Assembly (NCBI RefSeq): GCF_003217235.1 | Contig: NZ_QJTF01000017.1 | Coordinates: 1-64,000 of the forward strand | DNA from: Paramesorhizobium leguminum | GTDB taxonomy: Bacteria > Pseudomonadota > Alphaproteobacteria > Rhizobiales > Rhizobiaceae | Direction of reading: 5' to 3' | Length of the DNA: 64,000 nt | In this document: positions 9,078 to 17,613 of the stretch, piece after piece | How the letters are laid out: the number at the start of each line of letters is the position of its first letter | How positions within the stretch are numbered: the first letter of the stretch is position 1 | Translations under genes and position numbers: made by a program | Notes under the pieces: generated by a model | Told to the model about the DNA's origin: nothing | What the model saw: only the letters and a program-made list of their open reading frames with translations | The model's database searches: none

Positions 9078-10052
9078 CTATTTCATAATTTGAGATGGCT
9101 CTATACCTGCCCGCGCTGGAGTCTCATAGGCTGTCTCATAGGCTGATGGCAGTCCGTGCGCATCGAAAAATTCCCGCACGACCTGGATGAAGAAGCGCGC
9201 GTATTCCGGCTTTTGCGCCCCATAAGCATCCGCGACCACAAGAGTTGGTTGCGGCAGATCGTCGATCAACGGGCGGCGCACCACACCGCCGGCATCTTCC
9301 TCTGTTGCCAATAGCGGGCGCATGTTCAGAACCGAAACACCGAAACCGGCTGCAACTGCCCGGCTCATGGTCGGATAGGAGCGGGTGCGGAAGCCGACCC
9401 TGGGACAAATCGCCACCGTATCGAACAATGCCAGGAGATAAGTCACGGTGTGCGGCAGGTCGAGCAGCACCAGCGGGCGCTCCGCAATATCGCTGAGCGA
9501 TAAAGCATCCCGTGCCTCCAACTCATCGCCGCACGCAATCATGACGTGCGGCGGAACCCGGCAGATTGGCGTGATATTGCCGTTGAAGCTTGGACCGATA
9601 TCATAGGCAACCACGAAATCGACCGTTTTAGAGACAAGCCAGCGGTGCAATTGTGTCTGATCGCCCTCAAAGAGGGCAACATCGACCGTGCCCACGCGAT
9701 TGGTGTAGGCCCGGATCAAGTCCGGCATGAAAAGAGAGCCGAACGGCTCGAAACAACCGATCTTGATCTCGGCAGCATTTTTGCCGCTGAGTGATGAAAT
9801 CGACTTTGCGAACTCGGCTTCGGCGGCGAGCAACCCTTGAGCCGCACTGACAAAGCGGTCACCGGCAGGCGTCGTGGTAACGCCGCGCGATGGCCGCCGT
9901 TCGAACAACCGCGCGTCCATATCTCCTTCCGCAAGATTGATGGCGGCGATGATCGAAGACTGAGAAACATTGAGAGCCTCGGCGGCGGCAAGAATACTTC
10001 CAAGTCTCGCAACTTCGCTAATATATTTGACCTGCCGCATGGAAAGTTTCAT
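9078..10052 (-). CDS. LysR-family transcriptional regulator
   Basis: A 324-aa LysR regulator. The winged helix-turn-helix spans about residues 1-62 (LGSILAAAEALNVSQSSI, LFERRPSRGV) and the rest is a periplasmic-binding-protein-like effector domain. It precedes the amidase in the same direction with a gap of about 110 bases, so the amidase is the likely target. The effector is unknown. The recognition helix is typical; the C-terminal tail (YETAYETPARAG) has a short repeated ETAYETP-like segment of no known meaning. Confidence 0.9.
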   Translation of the reverse strand: MKLSMRQVKYISEVARLGSILAAAEALNVSQSSIIAAINLAEGDMDARLFERRPSRGVTTTPAGDRFVSAAQGLLAAEAEFAKSISSLSGKNAAEIKIGCFEPFGSLFMPDLIRAYTNRVGTVDVALFEGDQTQLHRWLVSKTVDFVVAYDIGPSFNGNITPICRVPPHVMIACGDELEARDALSLSDIAERPLVLLDLPHTVTYLLALFDTVAICPRVGFRTRSYPTMSRAVAAGFGVSVLNMRPLLATEEDAGGVVRRPLIDDLPQPTLVVADAYGAQKPEYARFFIQVVREFFDAHGLPSAYETAYETPARAGIEPSQIMK

Positions 10053-10182
10053 CAGTCATTCCTGCCTTTCAGGAAAAGGCGCAATCTGGAAATATAACAG
10101 GAAATGCATAATTCACCAACATAAAATGTATTATGAAGCTGGCACGTTCGCGATGTAAACATTCGCGACAAGGTTCGAATGA

Positions 10183-10789
10183 TTGGGAACATTCGTGCGA
10201 GCAATCCGCGTGCCATTCGGCATAAGTGCGACACATCGTGCTTTTGCGCGGCGTAGCGAGGAGTTGTTCGCGGAGCTTGAGCAATGGGCGGGACCGATGC
10301 CGGCCAGAAAGCTTCCGGTGATGTGGGTTGTCAGCTCCTCGCAGCACGCGGACTTCAGCAGGCAGTTGACCAGCGGCATGACCCGTATCGCGACAAGAGA
10401 TGAGGTTGAGTCACTTCGCGGCGGAACTCTCGAACTGGTTCTGGGCACGGATGATACGGTGCTGGTCGATGATGCCGCCTGGTGCGGCGGCATTGTCCCC
10501 CGCCTGCTTCTCGCTTCGCCGGGCCGCTCGCGCGGTGGAAGACTGGTTGGAGCGCGCCGCCGATTATTGCGACACTCCGGACGGAGCCTATTGGTGGCAG
10601 AAGAGCTTTGCTCTGTTGGCTTATCCGCTGATGCCGCGCCTTGGTGAAAGCCTATGGCAGGAACTCGGCCATAACCATCAGCCGACGATGACGGCTTTCC
10701 TTGACCAGCCGTCGCCTCATCGGCGTGACGTCGAACGTGTCCATATCCAAATCTCCCGCTGGGAGATACTCGCGGCCATCGCAGCATAG
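10183..10789 (+). pseudogene. Decayed gene, C-terminus resembling class I aminoacyl-tRNA synthetases
   Basis: Two frames share the coding signal. From TTG 10183 one frame reads plausibly (AFARRSEELFAELEQW) to about 10395-10550. Another frame then continues (RAARAVEDWLERAADYC, FALLAYPLMPRLGESLW) to the TAG at 10789. The last part looks like the anticodon-binding tail of a methionyl-tRNA synthetase-like protein. A frameshift in the middle and lack of any catalytic HIGH/KMSKS region imply a degenerate fragment. It ends 14 bases before the MFS gene. The family call is weak and read by eye. Confidence 0.35.
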
Positions 10790-10803
10790 AGGAGCACGAT
10801 CTC

Positions 10804-12021
10804 ATGATTTTTTCAGCCCAGACTGCCCCATCCTCTCATGCCGGCTCGCGCGCGATTGTCTATCTCGCTTGCTTGTGCATCGCGGCCGCTTATGGCCTGT
10901 TCTTTACTTTGCCGCTTTATGTCGAAGCGCTCGGTGGAAACGAGGCCATCGTCGGCAACATCTTGTTCGCCGGTGCTTTCGGTACGCTCCTGTGCGTCGG
11001 CTTCGCCAATCAGATCATGGACTTCTGGAAGCCGCATATTGTCGTTGCGGCCGGCGCGCTGTGCTATGCGCTCGGCGCCACGGTCTTTGCCTTCACCCAC
11101 GAGATTTCGGCGTTGTTTTATCTAGCCGGCTTCCTGCTCGGCGCCGGGTGGGGGCTGGCCTTCACCATCGGTCCGATCATGCTATCGGGGTTGGTGACCG
11201 ACGCCAACCGGGCGGTGCTGTTCAGTGTGCTGTCGGCGTTCAATATGCTCGGCATGGGCCTTGCTCCGGTCGCTGCGCATGGGCTGCTCGCGGCCGGGGT
11301 GCAGCATTGGGTTATCTTCGCAGGCGCAATGGTGCTGGCGATCGCGAGCGCCATACTCTTCTACATCGCGGGACGAAGCCTGTCCCATATCGCTGCACCG
11401 CAGAGCGAATCGCTGCCGGGCGGAGAAGCCGCGGCGTTGCATCGGATCATCCGCTCGCCGGCAAAATACCCGTTGATCATGGTGTTTCTCGGAGCCTGCG
11501 TTTTCAGCTCGATGGTCAATTTCCAGACAACGTTCGCAGCCTCCAAGGGATTGAACTATTCGATTTTCTACATCTCCTACACCGCTGCGGTCATCGGGGG
11601 ACGTTTCCTCATTAGCGGGTTCGTCAACCGGAAAGAGCCGATGAAGACCACCATCGTCTTGCTGGTGTTGATGTGCCTGTCGCTGATCATGTTCGCCGTG
11701 ATGCCTGCGGGCCCCGCATTCTATGCCGCGAGTTCCCTGTTGCTCGGTCTCAGCTACGGCCTGGTCTATCCGCTCATCCAGGCCCAGGCGGTCAACGCCT
11801 CCGACGAAAACTTGCGCTCCCGCACTCTGGTCTATTTCTCGCTGTTCTATTTCGTTGGCGTGTTCGGCTTTCCCCTGCTTGGGGGGCGGATTATCGTCGA
11901 AGGCGGATATCAAGCGCTGCTGTACGCCTTGCTGATCATGGGTGTTTTGGAACTTCTGGTGGCGGTGTGGCGCTATCTGGCGGCACAACGAGCCGCCGTC
12001 CCGTCGCGTAATTCCGCCTGA
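10804..12021 (+). CDS. MFS transporter
   Basis: A 405-aa inner-membrane protein with about 12 hydrophobic segments, the layout of the major facilitator superfamily. The N-terminal half has GNEAIVGNILFAGAFG, the C-terminal half GLSYGLVYPLIQAQAV. GAGGAG lies 9 bases before the ATG. Its upstream neighbour is a decayed synthetase-like gene, from which it may once have been co-transcribed. A perfect stem-loop follows its stop. The substrate is not recognisable. Confidence 0.85.
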   Translation: MIFSAQTAPSSHAGSRAIVYLACLCIAAAYGLFFTLPLYVEALGGNEAIVGNILFAGAFGTLLCVGFANQIMDFWKPHIVVAAGALCYALGATVFAFTHEISALFYLAGFLLGAGWGLAFTIGPIMLSGLVTDANRAVLFSVLSAFNMLGMGLAPVAAHGLLAAGVQHWVIFAGAMVLAIASAILFYIAGRSLSHIAAPQSESLPGGEAAALHRIIRSPAKYPLIMVFLGACVFSSMVNFQTTFAASKGLNYSIFYISYTAAVIGGRFLISGFVNRKEPMKTTIVLLVLMCLSLIMFAVMPAGPAFYAASSLLLGLSYGLVYPLIQAQAVNASDENLRSRTLVYFSLFYFVGVFGFPLLGGRIIVEGGYQALLYALLIMGVLELLVAVWRYLAAQRAAVPSRNSA

Positions 12022-12022
12022 A

Positions 12023-12054
12023 GTTTACTGCCTGCTCTGTTGCGGGCAGTAAAC
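12023..12054 (+). terminator. Stem-loop after the MFS gene
   Basis: GTTTACTGCC and GGCAGTAAAC form a perfect 10-bp stem with a 12-base loop, starting one base after the MFS stop codon. There is no strong T-run, so it may act as a weak or Rho-assisted terminator or an mRNA 3' end. Confidence 0.5.
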
Positions 12055-12305
12055 AAACCGGGGGGAGAAAATGCATTATGGATACATCTACCCTGCCGTC
12101 CGGCGTTCAAATATCAGGAATGGAGAGGAGAGCGGTGTCATGTCAGGCGTCCAAGTAAAAACCGCCCAGATTTCCCTGCGGGGAGCCTCTCGGCAAAGGA
12201 CTCGTTGGATGACGGTAACGCCTACGGCAGCCAAATCAGTGACTGCAATCGGCAAATTACCTAAGCTTGGCTGCTTCCGTCAAGATCATCACTTCCGCCT
12301 CCGAT

Positions 12306-12359
12306 ACTCTCCTTTTGGTAAGTATAAATCTTTTCAGTGCCTGCTTCAAAATGGAGAGT
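12306..12359 (-). promoter_or_regulatory. HxlR-type operator-promoter, leftward copy
   Basis: A 54-bp block bounded by ACTCTCC and GGAGAGT. Read leftward it contains TTGAAG, 17 bases, TATACT. It matches a second 54-bp block at 12970-13023 that carries the promoter of the HxlR regulator, so this is likely another target of that regulator. The promoter points away from the DoxX gene into 12022-12305, where only an 11-codon reading frame follows a GGAGG (start 12289), so its original target appears lost. The remainder of 12055-12305 and 12360-12495 shows nothing else I can support. Confidence 0.6.
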
Positions 12360-12495
12360 GCCACGCTTAGCCTGATGCTCATGGTCAGCGATCAGGCACT
12401 ACCCATTCGCATCGATGACGTTCTCTAAGCGAACGCTTGTTGAGCGGATTTAATTATCAAACCACTCATTATATCGCCTAACCTGGGAGACAGAC

Positions 12496-12918
12496 ATGCC
12501 CACTCAAATCAGCGGTTTCGCTCCGCAAATTCTCAGCGTCCTGCGCATCTTTGCGGCAGGATCGTTTTTTACCCATGGCACGATGAAGCTTTTCGGCTGG
12601 CCGGCCCCTTTTGAATATCCTCTCAATCCGTTGCTATACACCGCCGGAATATTCGAAGTCGCCGGTGGGCTGCTGCTGATCTTAGGCCTGTTCACCCGCC
12701 CGGTCGCCTTTCTCCTCTCCGGATTGATGGCCTTCGCTTATTTCATCGCGCATGGTTCGGACGGCTTTTTCCCTGTGCTCAACCATGGTGAAGCAGCCAT
12801 GCTTTATTGCTTTGTCTTCCTCTATTTCGCGGCTGCCGGTCCAGGCGTCTGGAGCCTGGATGCCTTGCGGGAACGCAAAGCCGGAGCGAACCTGACCGAT
12901 ACGGCGCAAGCGGTGTGA
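12496..12918 (+). CDS. DoxX-family membrane protein
   Basis: A 140-aa protein with four hydrophobic segments and the DoxX-family start FAAGSFFTHGTMKLFGW, followed by AGIFEVAGGLLLILGLFTRPVA. DoxX proteins are small inner-membrane proteins linked to redox and thiol stress; the exact activity is unknown. GGAGA precedes the ATG at a good distance. The gene is followed at 52 bases by an HxlR operator and the HxlR gene, in the same direction. The pair DoxX-HxlR is a common arrangement, with HxlR as local regulator. Confidence 0.88.
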   Translation: MPTQISGFAPQILSVLRIFAAGSFFTHGTMKLFGWPAPFEYPLNPLLYTAGIFEVAGGLLLILGLFTRPVAFLLSGLMAFAYFIAHGSDGFFPVLNHGEAAMLYCFVFLYFAAAGPGVWSLDALRERKAGANLTDTAQAV

Positions 12919-12969
12919 CATTCAGGAAAAACCTTTCTAACCGTTGTGATCAGGCAAGTTGCGCTCCAT

Positions 12970-13023
12970 ACTCTCCGATCTGAAGTAGACCCTGAAAAGA
13001 GTTATATGCATCAAAAGGAGAGT
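12970..13023 (+). promoter_or_regulatory. HxlR-type operator-promoter, autoregulatory copy
   Basis: A 54-bp block bounded by ACTCTCC and GGAGAGT, containing CTGAAG (12980-12985), 17 bases and TATATG (13003-13008). It lies directly before the HxlR gene, and its right arm overlaps the ribosome binding site. The same structure occurs in inverted orientation at 12306-12359. Confidence 0.65.
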
Positions 13024-13027
13024 GCGG

Positions 13028-13459
13028 ATGCGCAAGCCGGAAGCGGACCCGGAAATAGAGGCGCGACGCTACGGACCGATCCCGGATAAGATCGATCCGG
13101 CCATCGAGGCTCTTGTCGACGACATCATCGGCAAGGTAGCCGACAAATGGACCATGCTGATCCTGGAAGCGTTGCATGAGAATGGCACGCTTCGGTACAC
13201 GGAGTTGCGCAGGAAGGTCGAGGGAATCAGCCAGAAGATGCTGACGCAAACCGTGCGGCGCATGGAGGAGGATGGCCTCGTTCGCCGCACCGTGCACCCG
13301 ATCATACCGCCCCATGTCGATTATACGCTGACACCGCTCGGCGACAGCCTCAGCAAAGCCTTCTGCGGCGTGTGGATATGGGCGGAAACCCACTACGACG
13401 AAATCCAGCAAGCGCGACAAGCCTTCGCCGCCGCCCGGTCGGGCGAAGTGCACAGTTGA
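13028..13459 (+). CDS. HxlR-family transcriptional regulator
   Basis: A 143-aa winged-helix regulator of the HxlR family: VADKWTMLILEALHENG, LRRKVEGISQKMLTQTVRRM and a wing VDYTLTPLGDSL. The family usually has a redox-sensing cysteine near the N-terminus before the first helix; here no cysteine lies in that region, so sensing may differ. ATG 13028 is preferred over GTG 13022 because AGGAG ends 7 bases before it. The operator overlaps its own promoter, which implies autoregulation. Confidence 0.9.
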   Translation: MRKPEADPEIEARRYGPIPDKIDPAIEALVDDIIGKVADKWTMLILEALHENGTLRYTELRRKVEGISQKMLTQTVRRMEEDGLVRRTVHPIIPPHVDYTLTPLGDSLSKAFCGVWIWAETHYDEIQQARQAFAAARSGEVHS

Positions 13460-13633
13460 CCTCCTCAATTCCGGGGTTCGCTTGACACGGCTCGACGTGG
13501 TTGTACGCCGCAGCCCCGTCGGCGATGGTTTTGCCGAAAACAGATCTGAGTGCAGCGGTCGGACGGCAAGTGGAATGGAACTGCAGTTGAATAGGGGAGC
13601 GATGCTTGGCTAATCGATATTGCATTATCCCAA

Positions 13634-13763
13634 ACTCTCGGCTAGGCAGGAAGCATCCGTAAGGACCCGGTGAAACTCCGGGTGGCTCCTCTGGCCGCCG
13701 ATCCGCCAGATAACACAGCAACGCAACCTATTTTCAGGACCGGGTTTCAGCCCGGCCCGTTGC
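13634..13763 (+). ncRNA. Structured 5' leader upstream of SulP gene (candidate cis-regulatory RNA)
   Basis: The leader before the SulP gene can fold into several GC-rich elements. These are ACCCGG/CCGGGT (13665-13670 with 13678-13683), TCTGGC/GCCAGA (13690-13695 with 13705-13710) and CCGGG/CCCGG (13740-13744 with 13751-13755). The last is enclosed by GCAACG/CGTTGC (13718-13723 with 13758-13763). Such density of perfect stems suggests a riboswitch-like element. A sulfate-transporter-linked alphaproteobacterial motif (sul1) has been described and is a candidate identity, but I cannot confirm a match. The part 13460-13633 shows no gene. Confidence 0.45.
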
Positions 13764-13784
13764 ATCAACTGTGAAATTTTCCAT

Positions 13785-15257
13785 ATGTGGTCTCTTTCCA
13801 ACTGCCGCCGGGAGTGGTTCTCCAACATCCGTGGCGATGTGCTTTCGGGTATCGTCGTCGCGCTTGCCCTCATTCCCGAAGCCATCGGCTTTTCCGTCAT
13901 CGCCGGCGTCGATCCGAAGGTCGGCCTCTATGCCTCCTTCGCCATCGCTTGTGTCGCGGCGATCACGGGCGGGCGCCCCGGCATGATCTCCGCCGCCACG
14001 GCTGCCACTGCCGTGGTCATGGTCTCGCTGGTAAAGGAGCATGGCCTTCAATATCTGTTTGCGGCCACCATCCTCATGGGGCTCAGCCAGATTGCCGCGG
14101 GCTTTCTCAAGCTCGGGCGGGTGATGCGCTTTGTATCGCGCTCGGTCGTCACGGGCTTCGTCAACGCGCTCGCGATCCTCATCTTCCTTGCGCAGTTGCC
14201 GGAACTCATCGGCGTACCGGTCCAGACCTATTTCATGATCGCGGGCGGCCTGGCGATCATTTATCTCTTTCCGGTCGTCACCAAGGCCATCCCGTCGCCG
14301 CTCGTCGCCATCGCCGTGCTGACATTCATCGCGTGGTGGACCGGTATGGACCTGCGCACAGTCGGAGACCTCGGCGAGCTTCCCTCGACAATGCCCGTCC
14401 TCACTTTCCCGCAGGTGCCGCTCACCTGGGAAACGTTGCAGATCATCCTTCCCTATTCGGTGACGCTGGCCGCCGTGGGACTGCTGGAATCGCTGCTGAC
14501 GGCGCAGATCGTCGACGACATGACCGATACGCCGAGCAACAAGAGCCAGGAATGCATCGGCCAGGGCGCGGGCAACATCGCCTCCGCCCTCATCGGCGGC
14601 ATGGGCGGCTGCGCCATGATCGGCCAGTCGGTGATCAACGTCACCTCGGGCGGCCGCGGACGGCTTTCCACATTCGTCGCGGGCGCTTTCCTCTTGTTCC
14701 TGATCGTCGTCCTCAACGATCTCGTCCGGATCATTCCCATGGCCGCGCTGGTCGCCGTCATGATCATGGTTTCGATCGGAACCTTCTCATGGCGCTCGAT
14801 CCTGGATCTCCGGCGCAATCCGCTGCCTTCCTCCGTGGTCATGCTGGCGATTGTGGTCACCGTGGTGGCAACGCACGACCTCGCCAAGGGCGTTGTCGTC
14901 GGCGTCCTGTTGTCGGGCATCTTCTTCGCAGGCAAGGTAGCGAGGCTCTTCAGCGTCACGAGGCGGGACGATACGCACGCCGGTACCGTGACCTACATCG
15001 TGGAGGGCCAAATCTTTTTCGCTTCGGCGGAGCGTTTCATCGGCGCGTTCGATTTCTCCGATAACGCCAGGCAGGTGATCATCGACATCAGCGGCGCTCA
15101 CCTTTGGGATATCACCGCTGTCGGCGCGCTTGACAAGGTGGTGATCAAGTTCCGGCGGACAGGCGTGGATGTGCGCGTGCTCGGCTTCAACACGGCAAGC
15201 GCTGATATGGTCGACAGGTTTGCGCTGCACGACAAGGAAGAGCGGCAGGCCGTTTAA
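13785..15257 (+). CDS. SulP-family anion transporter with STAS domain
   Basis: A 490-aa inner-membrane transporter. The transmembrane core (about residues 15-390) has the SulP opening [20 protein letters not shown] and the conserved [21 protein letters not shown]-terminal STAS domain (about 400-480, with [20 protein letters not shown]) follows. SulP proteins move sulfate, bicarbonate or other anions. Next to a sulfatase, its activating enzyme and a sulfonate-type importer, sulfate or a sulfated compound is the likely substrate. Direction (uptake or export of released sulfate) is unknown. A structured RNA leader precedes it. Confidence 0.9.
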   Translation: MWSLSNCRREWFSNIRGDVLSGIVVALALIPEAIGFSVIAGVDPKVGLYASFAIACVAAITGGRPGMISAATAATAVVMVSLVKEHGLQYLFAATILMGLSQIAAGFLKLGRVMRFVSRSVVTGFVNALAILIFLAQLPELIGVPVQTYFMIAGGLAIIYLFPVVTKAIPSPLVAIAVLTFIAWWTGMDLRTVGDLGELPSTMPVLTFPQVPLTWETLQIILPYSVTLAAVGLLESLLTAQIVDDMTDTPSNKSQECIGQGAGNIASALIGGMGGCAMIGQSVINVTSGGRGRLSTFVAGAFLLFLIVVLNDLVRIIPMAALVAVMIMVSIGTFSWRSILDLRRNPLPSSVVMLAIVVTVVATHDLAKGVVVGVLLSGIFFAGKVARLFSVTRRDDTHAGTVTYIVEGQIFFASAERFIGAFDFSDNARQVIIDISGAHLWDITAVGALDKVVIKFRRTGVDVRVLGFNTASADMVDRFALHDKEERQAV

Positions 15258-15278
15258 CCGCAACTCGGGAGGATGACG

Positions 15279-16214
15279 ATGAGTGATTGCTGCTCGGCGG
15301 TCAGCCGCAACAATGGCGGCGCCGGGCCGGGCGAAGCCGAAAGGATTTTGCCTCGCGGAAAGGCAGGGGAGGCCATCCTCGTCAAAGGCGGCGAGACCTT
15401 CGTCGGAACCCATGAGCCGGTGCTGGAGATCGACGGGGAGGGGCCTGAACGCAAGGTCATCATCGGGGATTTCCTGCTTGAGGCCGAAACCGTGACCGTC
15501 AGGCGCTTTGCGGCATTCGTCGAGGCGACGGGCTACATCACGGAAGCGGAGAAGTTCGGCTGCTCCGCCGTTTTCGTTGACCTGATGCAGGATCGGCAAC
15601 CCGCGGCAAACAGCGTGACCGCCACGCCGTGGTGGGGAAGGGTGGACGGCGCCACCTGGAAATCGCCGGAAGGGCCGGGCAGTTCGATCGAGGACCGGAT
15701 GGACCATCCGGTGACGCAGGTCTCATTGAACGACGCCGTGGCCTTTGCGCAATGGGTGGGAGGACGCCTTCCCACCGAGGCGGAATGGGAGCATGCGGCC
15801 CGGGGCGGCAACCGCCGCCGCCGCTATCCCTGGGGCGATGAAGAGCCGACCGACACCGACGTGTTTTGCAATATCTGGCAGGGCCGCTTCCCGCATCATA
15901 ACACCATGGCCGACGGGTTTTTCGGCACCGCGCCGGCGCGCAGCTTCAAGTCAACCGAAGACGGCTTCTATAATCTTGCCGGAAATGTCTGGGAGTGGAC
16001 GAGTGATCCCTTCCGTGTTCGCTCGCTGTCACGCCAAGCGAAAATGCGCAACGAACAGGCGAGGAAGAACGCCGAGAAGGTGCTCAAGGGCGGCTCGTTC
16101 CTCTGTCACAAGAGTTATTGCTACCGCTACCGCATCGCCGCCCGCATGGGCCTGTCGCCGGACAGCGCCTCCAGCAACACCGGCTTCCGGGTTGCCTACG
16201 ATATCAGGGCGTAG
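15279..16214 (+). CDS. Formylglycine-generating enzyme family protein
   Basis: A 311-aa FGE-sulfatase (SUMF1) domain protein. Recognisable blocks are FLLEAETVTVRRFAAFVEATGY, read as the family start, VGGRLPTEAEWEHAARGG, YNLAGNVWEWTSD and a C-terminal VLKGGSFLCHKSYCYRYR with NTGFRVAY. The two cysteines in FLCHKSYC are placed like the catalytic pair of true FGEs, which oxidise a sulfatase cysteine to formylglycine using copper and oxygen. The sulfatase encoded 1.4 kb away has the required CxPSR site. ATG 15279 is preferred over 15273 because GGGAGG ends 6 bases before it. It follows the SulP gene by 21 bases. Confidence 0.9.
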   Translation: MSDCCSAVSRNNGGAGPGEAERILPRGKAGEAILVKGGETFVGTHEPVLEIDGEGPERKVIIGDFLLEAETVTVRRFAAFVEATGYITEAEKFGCSAVFVDLMQDRQPAANSVTATPWWGRVDGATWKSPEGPGSSIEDRMDHPVTQVSLNDAVAFAQWVGGRLPTEAEWEHAARGGNRRRRYPWGDEEPTDTDVFCNIWQGRFPHHNTMADGFFGTAPARSFKSTEDGFYNLAGNVWEWTSDPFRVRSLSRQAKMRNEQARKNAEKVLKGGSFLCHKSYCYRYRIAARMGLSPDSASSNTGFRVAYDIRA

Positions 16215-16352
16215 GGGTAGCCGAGGGATTTTAGCTACCAGGGCAATATCTGACCGGGCCGGATTGGTGGGGATCTGGTAAGCTCCAGGCGCGCTCATGC
16301 ATGATAGTTTCGAAGCCGAGGGTGATTTCCGGAAGTTATCGCCGCCGTCAGA

Positions 16353-17387
16353 TCAAGGCTGACGCCTCGTACTTTTCCTCATCACCAGCTTCCAGTCCAC
16401 GACGGTGGTTCGCGGCTTCGCGCCGTTTATCCGCGCGATAATGGCATCCGCCGTCAGCCTGCCGATCCGTTCACGGTCCGGGCGGATCGTGGTCAGCGAC
16501 GGGGTGACGCAGGATGCCGCCTCGCTGTCGCCGAACCCGATCACGCCGATATCCTCGGGCACGCGCCTGCCCCTGTTTCGCAGCGCCCGAAGCACACCGA
16601 ATGCGACGGCGTCACTGTTGCAGGCGATTGCATCGATCCCGGAATGTTGTTGCAGCAGCTCGATGGCGAGCCGTTCCCCGAGTTCGGGACTGCCGCCCTC
16701 GGCAATCGTATGCCTGATGACGGGCGGGAGACCAGCCGCCGCCGCTGCGGTCTCCAGCCCGCGCAGGCGCTTCTGCGCGCGCTTGTCGTTGTCGCGAACG
16801 CTGCCGACAAAGGCGAGATGCCGGTAACCCTGAGCAATCAGATGTTCCGCCTGGGCCGCGCCGACGCGGGTATGATCGAAGCCGACGGCGGTGTCGATCA
16901 CCTCGCCGCCAATGTCCCACATCTCGATGACCGGAGCGCCTGACGCCCTGAGGAGCTCGACCACCTTTGGCGGATGATCGACGCCAATGATGGCGACTGC
17001 CGCCGGGCGCCAGCTGAGAATAGAGCGAACGAACCGCAATTCTTGGGTCTCATTGTATCGTGTATTGGCGAGCATGACCTGCAAATCATGCTCCAGCAGC
17101 GCGGATTGCAGGGTATCGACGATGCTGGCGAATTCCGAATAATAGAGCGACGTCACCACGACGCCGACAATATCCGACCGCGCGCCGGAAAGGCCGCCTG
17201 CAAGGCGGTTCGGCACGTAATTGAGTTCTTCCATCGCGGCGTTGATCTGGTGGCGCAACTCGATCCGGACCGTGTTCGGAGCGCGAAGCGCGCGGGACAC
17301 CGTATTGACCGAAACGCCCACCCGCTCAGCTATCGAGGCAAGAGTGGGAATGGGACGCGCGCCCTTGTCGGCAATCTCAATTTTCAT
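16353..17387 (-). CDS. LacI-family transcriptional regulator (sulfatase locus)
   Basis: A 344-aa LacI/GalR regulator. The helix-turn-helix and hinge lie at about residues 14-70 (TLASIAERVGVSVNTVSRAL, LNYVPNRLAGGL) and the effector domain has the family features DIVGVVVTSLY and VPEDIGVIGFGDSE. The start at 17387 begins a protein of normal family length; the longer frame to 17648 is rejected. It is divergent from the sulfatase gene across a 226-base region holding a GTTATCGGTAAC-type operator, so it probably represses the sulfatase operon and itself. Confidence 0.9.
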   Translation of the reverse strand: MKIEIADKGARPIPTLASIAERVGVSVNTVSRALRAPNTVRIELRHQINAAMEELNYVPNRLAGGLSGARSDIVGVVVTSLYYSEFASIVDTLQSALLEHDLQVMLANTRYNETQELRFVRSILSWRPAAVAIIGVDHPPKVVELLRASGAPVIEMWDIGGEVIDTAVGFDHTRVGAAQAEHLIAQGYRHLAFVGSVRDNDKRAQKRLRGLETAAAAAGLPPVIRHTIAEGGSPELGERLAIELLQQHSGIDAIACNSDAVAFGVLRALRNRGRRVPEDIGVIGFGDSEAASCVTPSLTTIRPDRERIGRLTADAIIARINGAKPRTTVVDWKLVMRKSTRRQP

Positions 17388-17419
17388 TCTCAGAAACCCA
17401 AAAATTCCGTTAGCGCGCC

Positions 17420-17439
17420 GCGCATCCAATAGGATGCGC
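17420..17439. promoter_or_regulatory. Inverted repeat in lacI-sulfatase intergenic region
   Basis: GCGCATCC and GGATGCGC form an 8-bp inverted repeat with a 4-base centre. It lies 33 bases upstream of the lacI start, in its probable leader. It may be an operator or an mRNA hairpin. Confidence 0.35.
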
Positions 17440-17528
17440 AAAGGACGTTCTAACACTTTTGAATGCCGCACAATTTTATTCTTGAATCGATCCCGATTTA
17501 AGAAATTATGCAGGTGAGTGAGCGTTGC

Positions 17529-17540
17529 GTTATCGGTAAC
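17529..17540. promoter_or_regulatory. Candidate LacI-family operator
   Basis: GTTATCGGTAAC is a near-palindrome with the central CG pair usual for LacI-family operators. It sits about 75 bases before the sulfatase ATG and 140 bases from the divergent lacI start, a suitable place to control the sulfatase operon. Confidence 0.45.
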
Positions 17541-17613
17541 TTTGTGCCATCGTTTTGATGGAGAGGCAAGCGATGCACAGGCAGAAGCCCGGTTCGCTTG
17601 GGAGGAGAGGAAT

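Noticed and set aside
12071-12370. Open frame of about 99 codons between the MFS and DoxX genes
   Set aside because: No ribosome site, no recognisable domain, and its 3' half is the leftward HxlR operator-promoter.
13620-13784. Cobalamin riboswitch
   Set aside because: GGTGAAACTCCGG and TTCAGGACC look faintly like B12 elements, but the conserved core and box order are missing and the downstream gene is a SulP transporter.
13787-15064. Long plus-strand frame inside the SulP gene in another phase
   Set aside because: Arginine- and histidine-rich shadow translation; the SulP frame has a full transporter and STAS domain.
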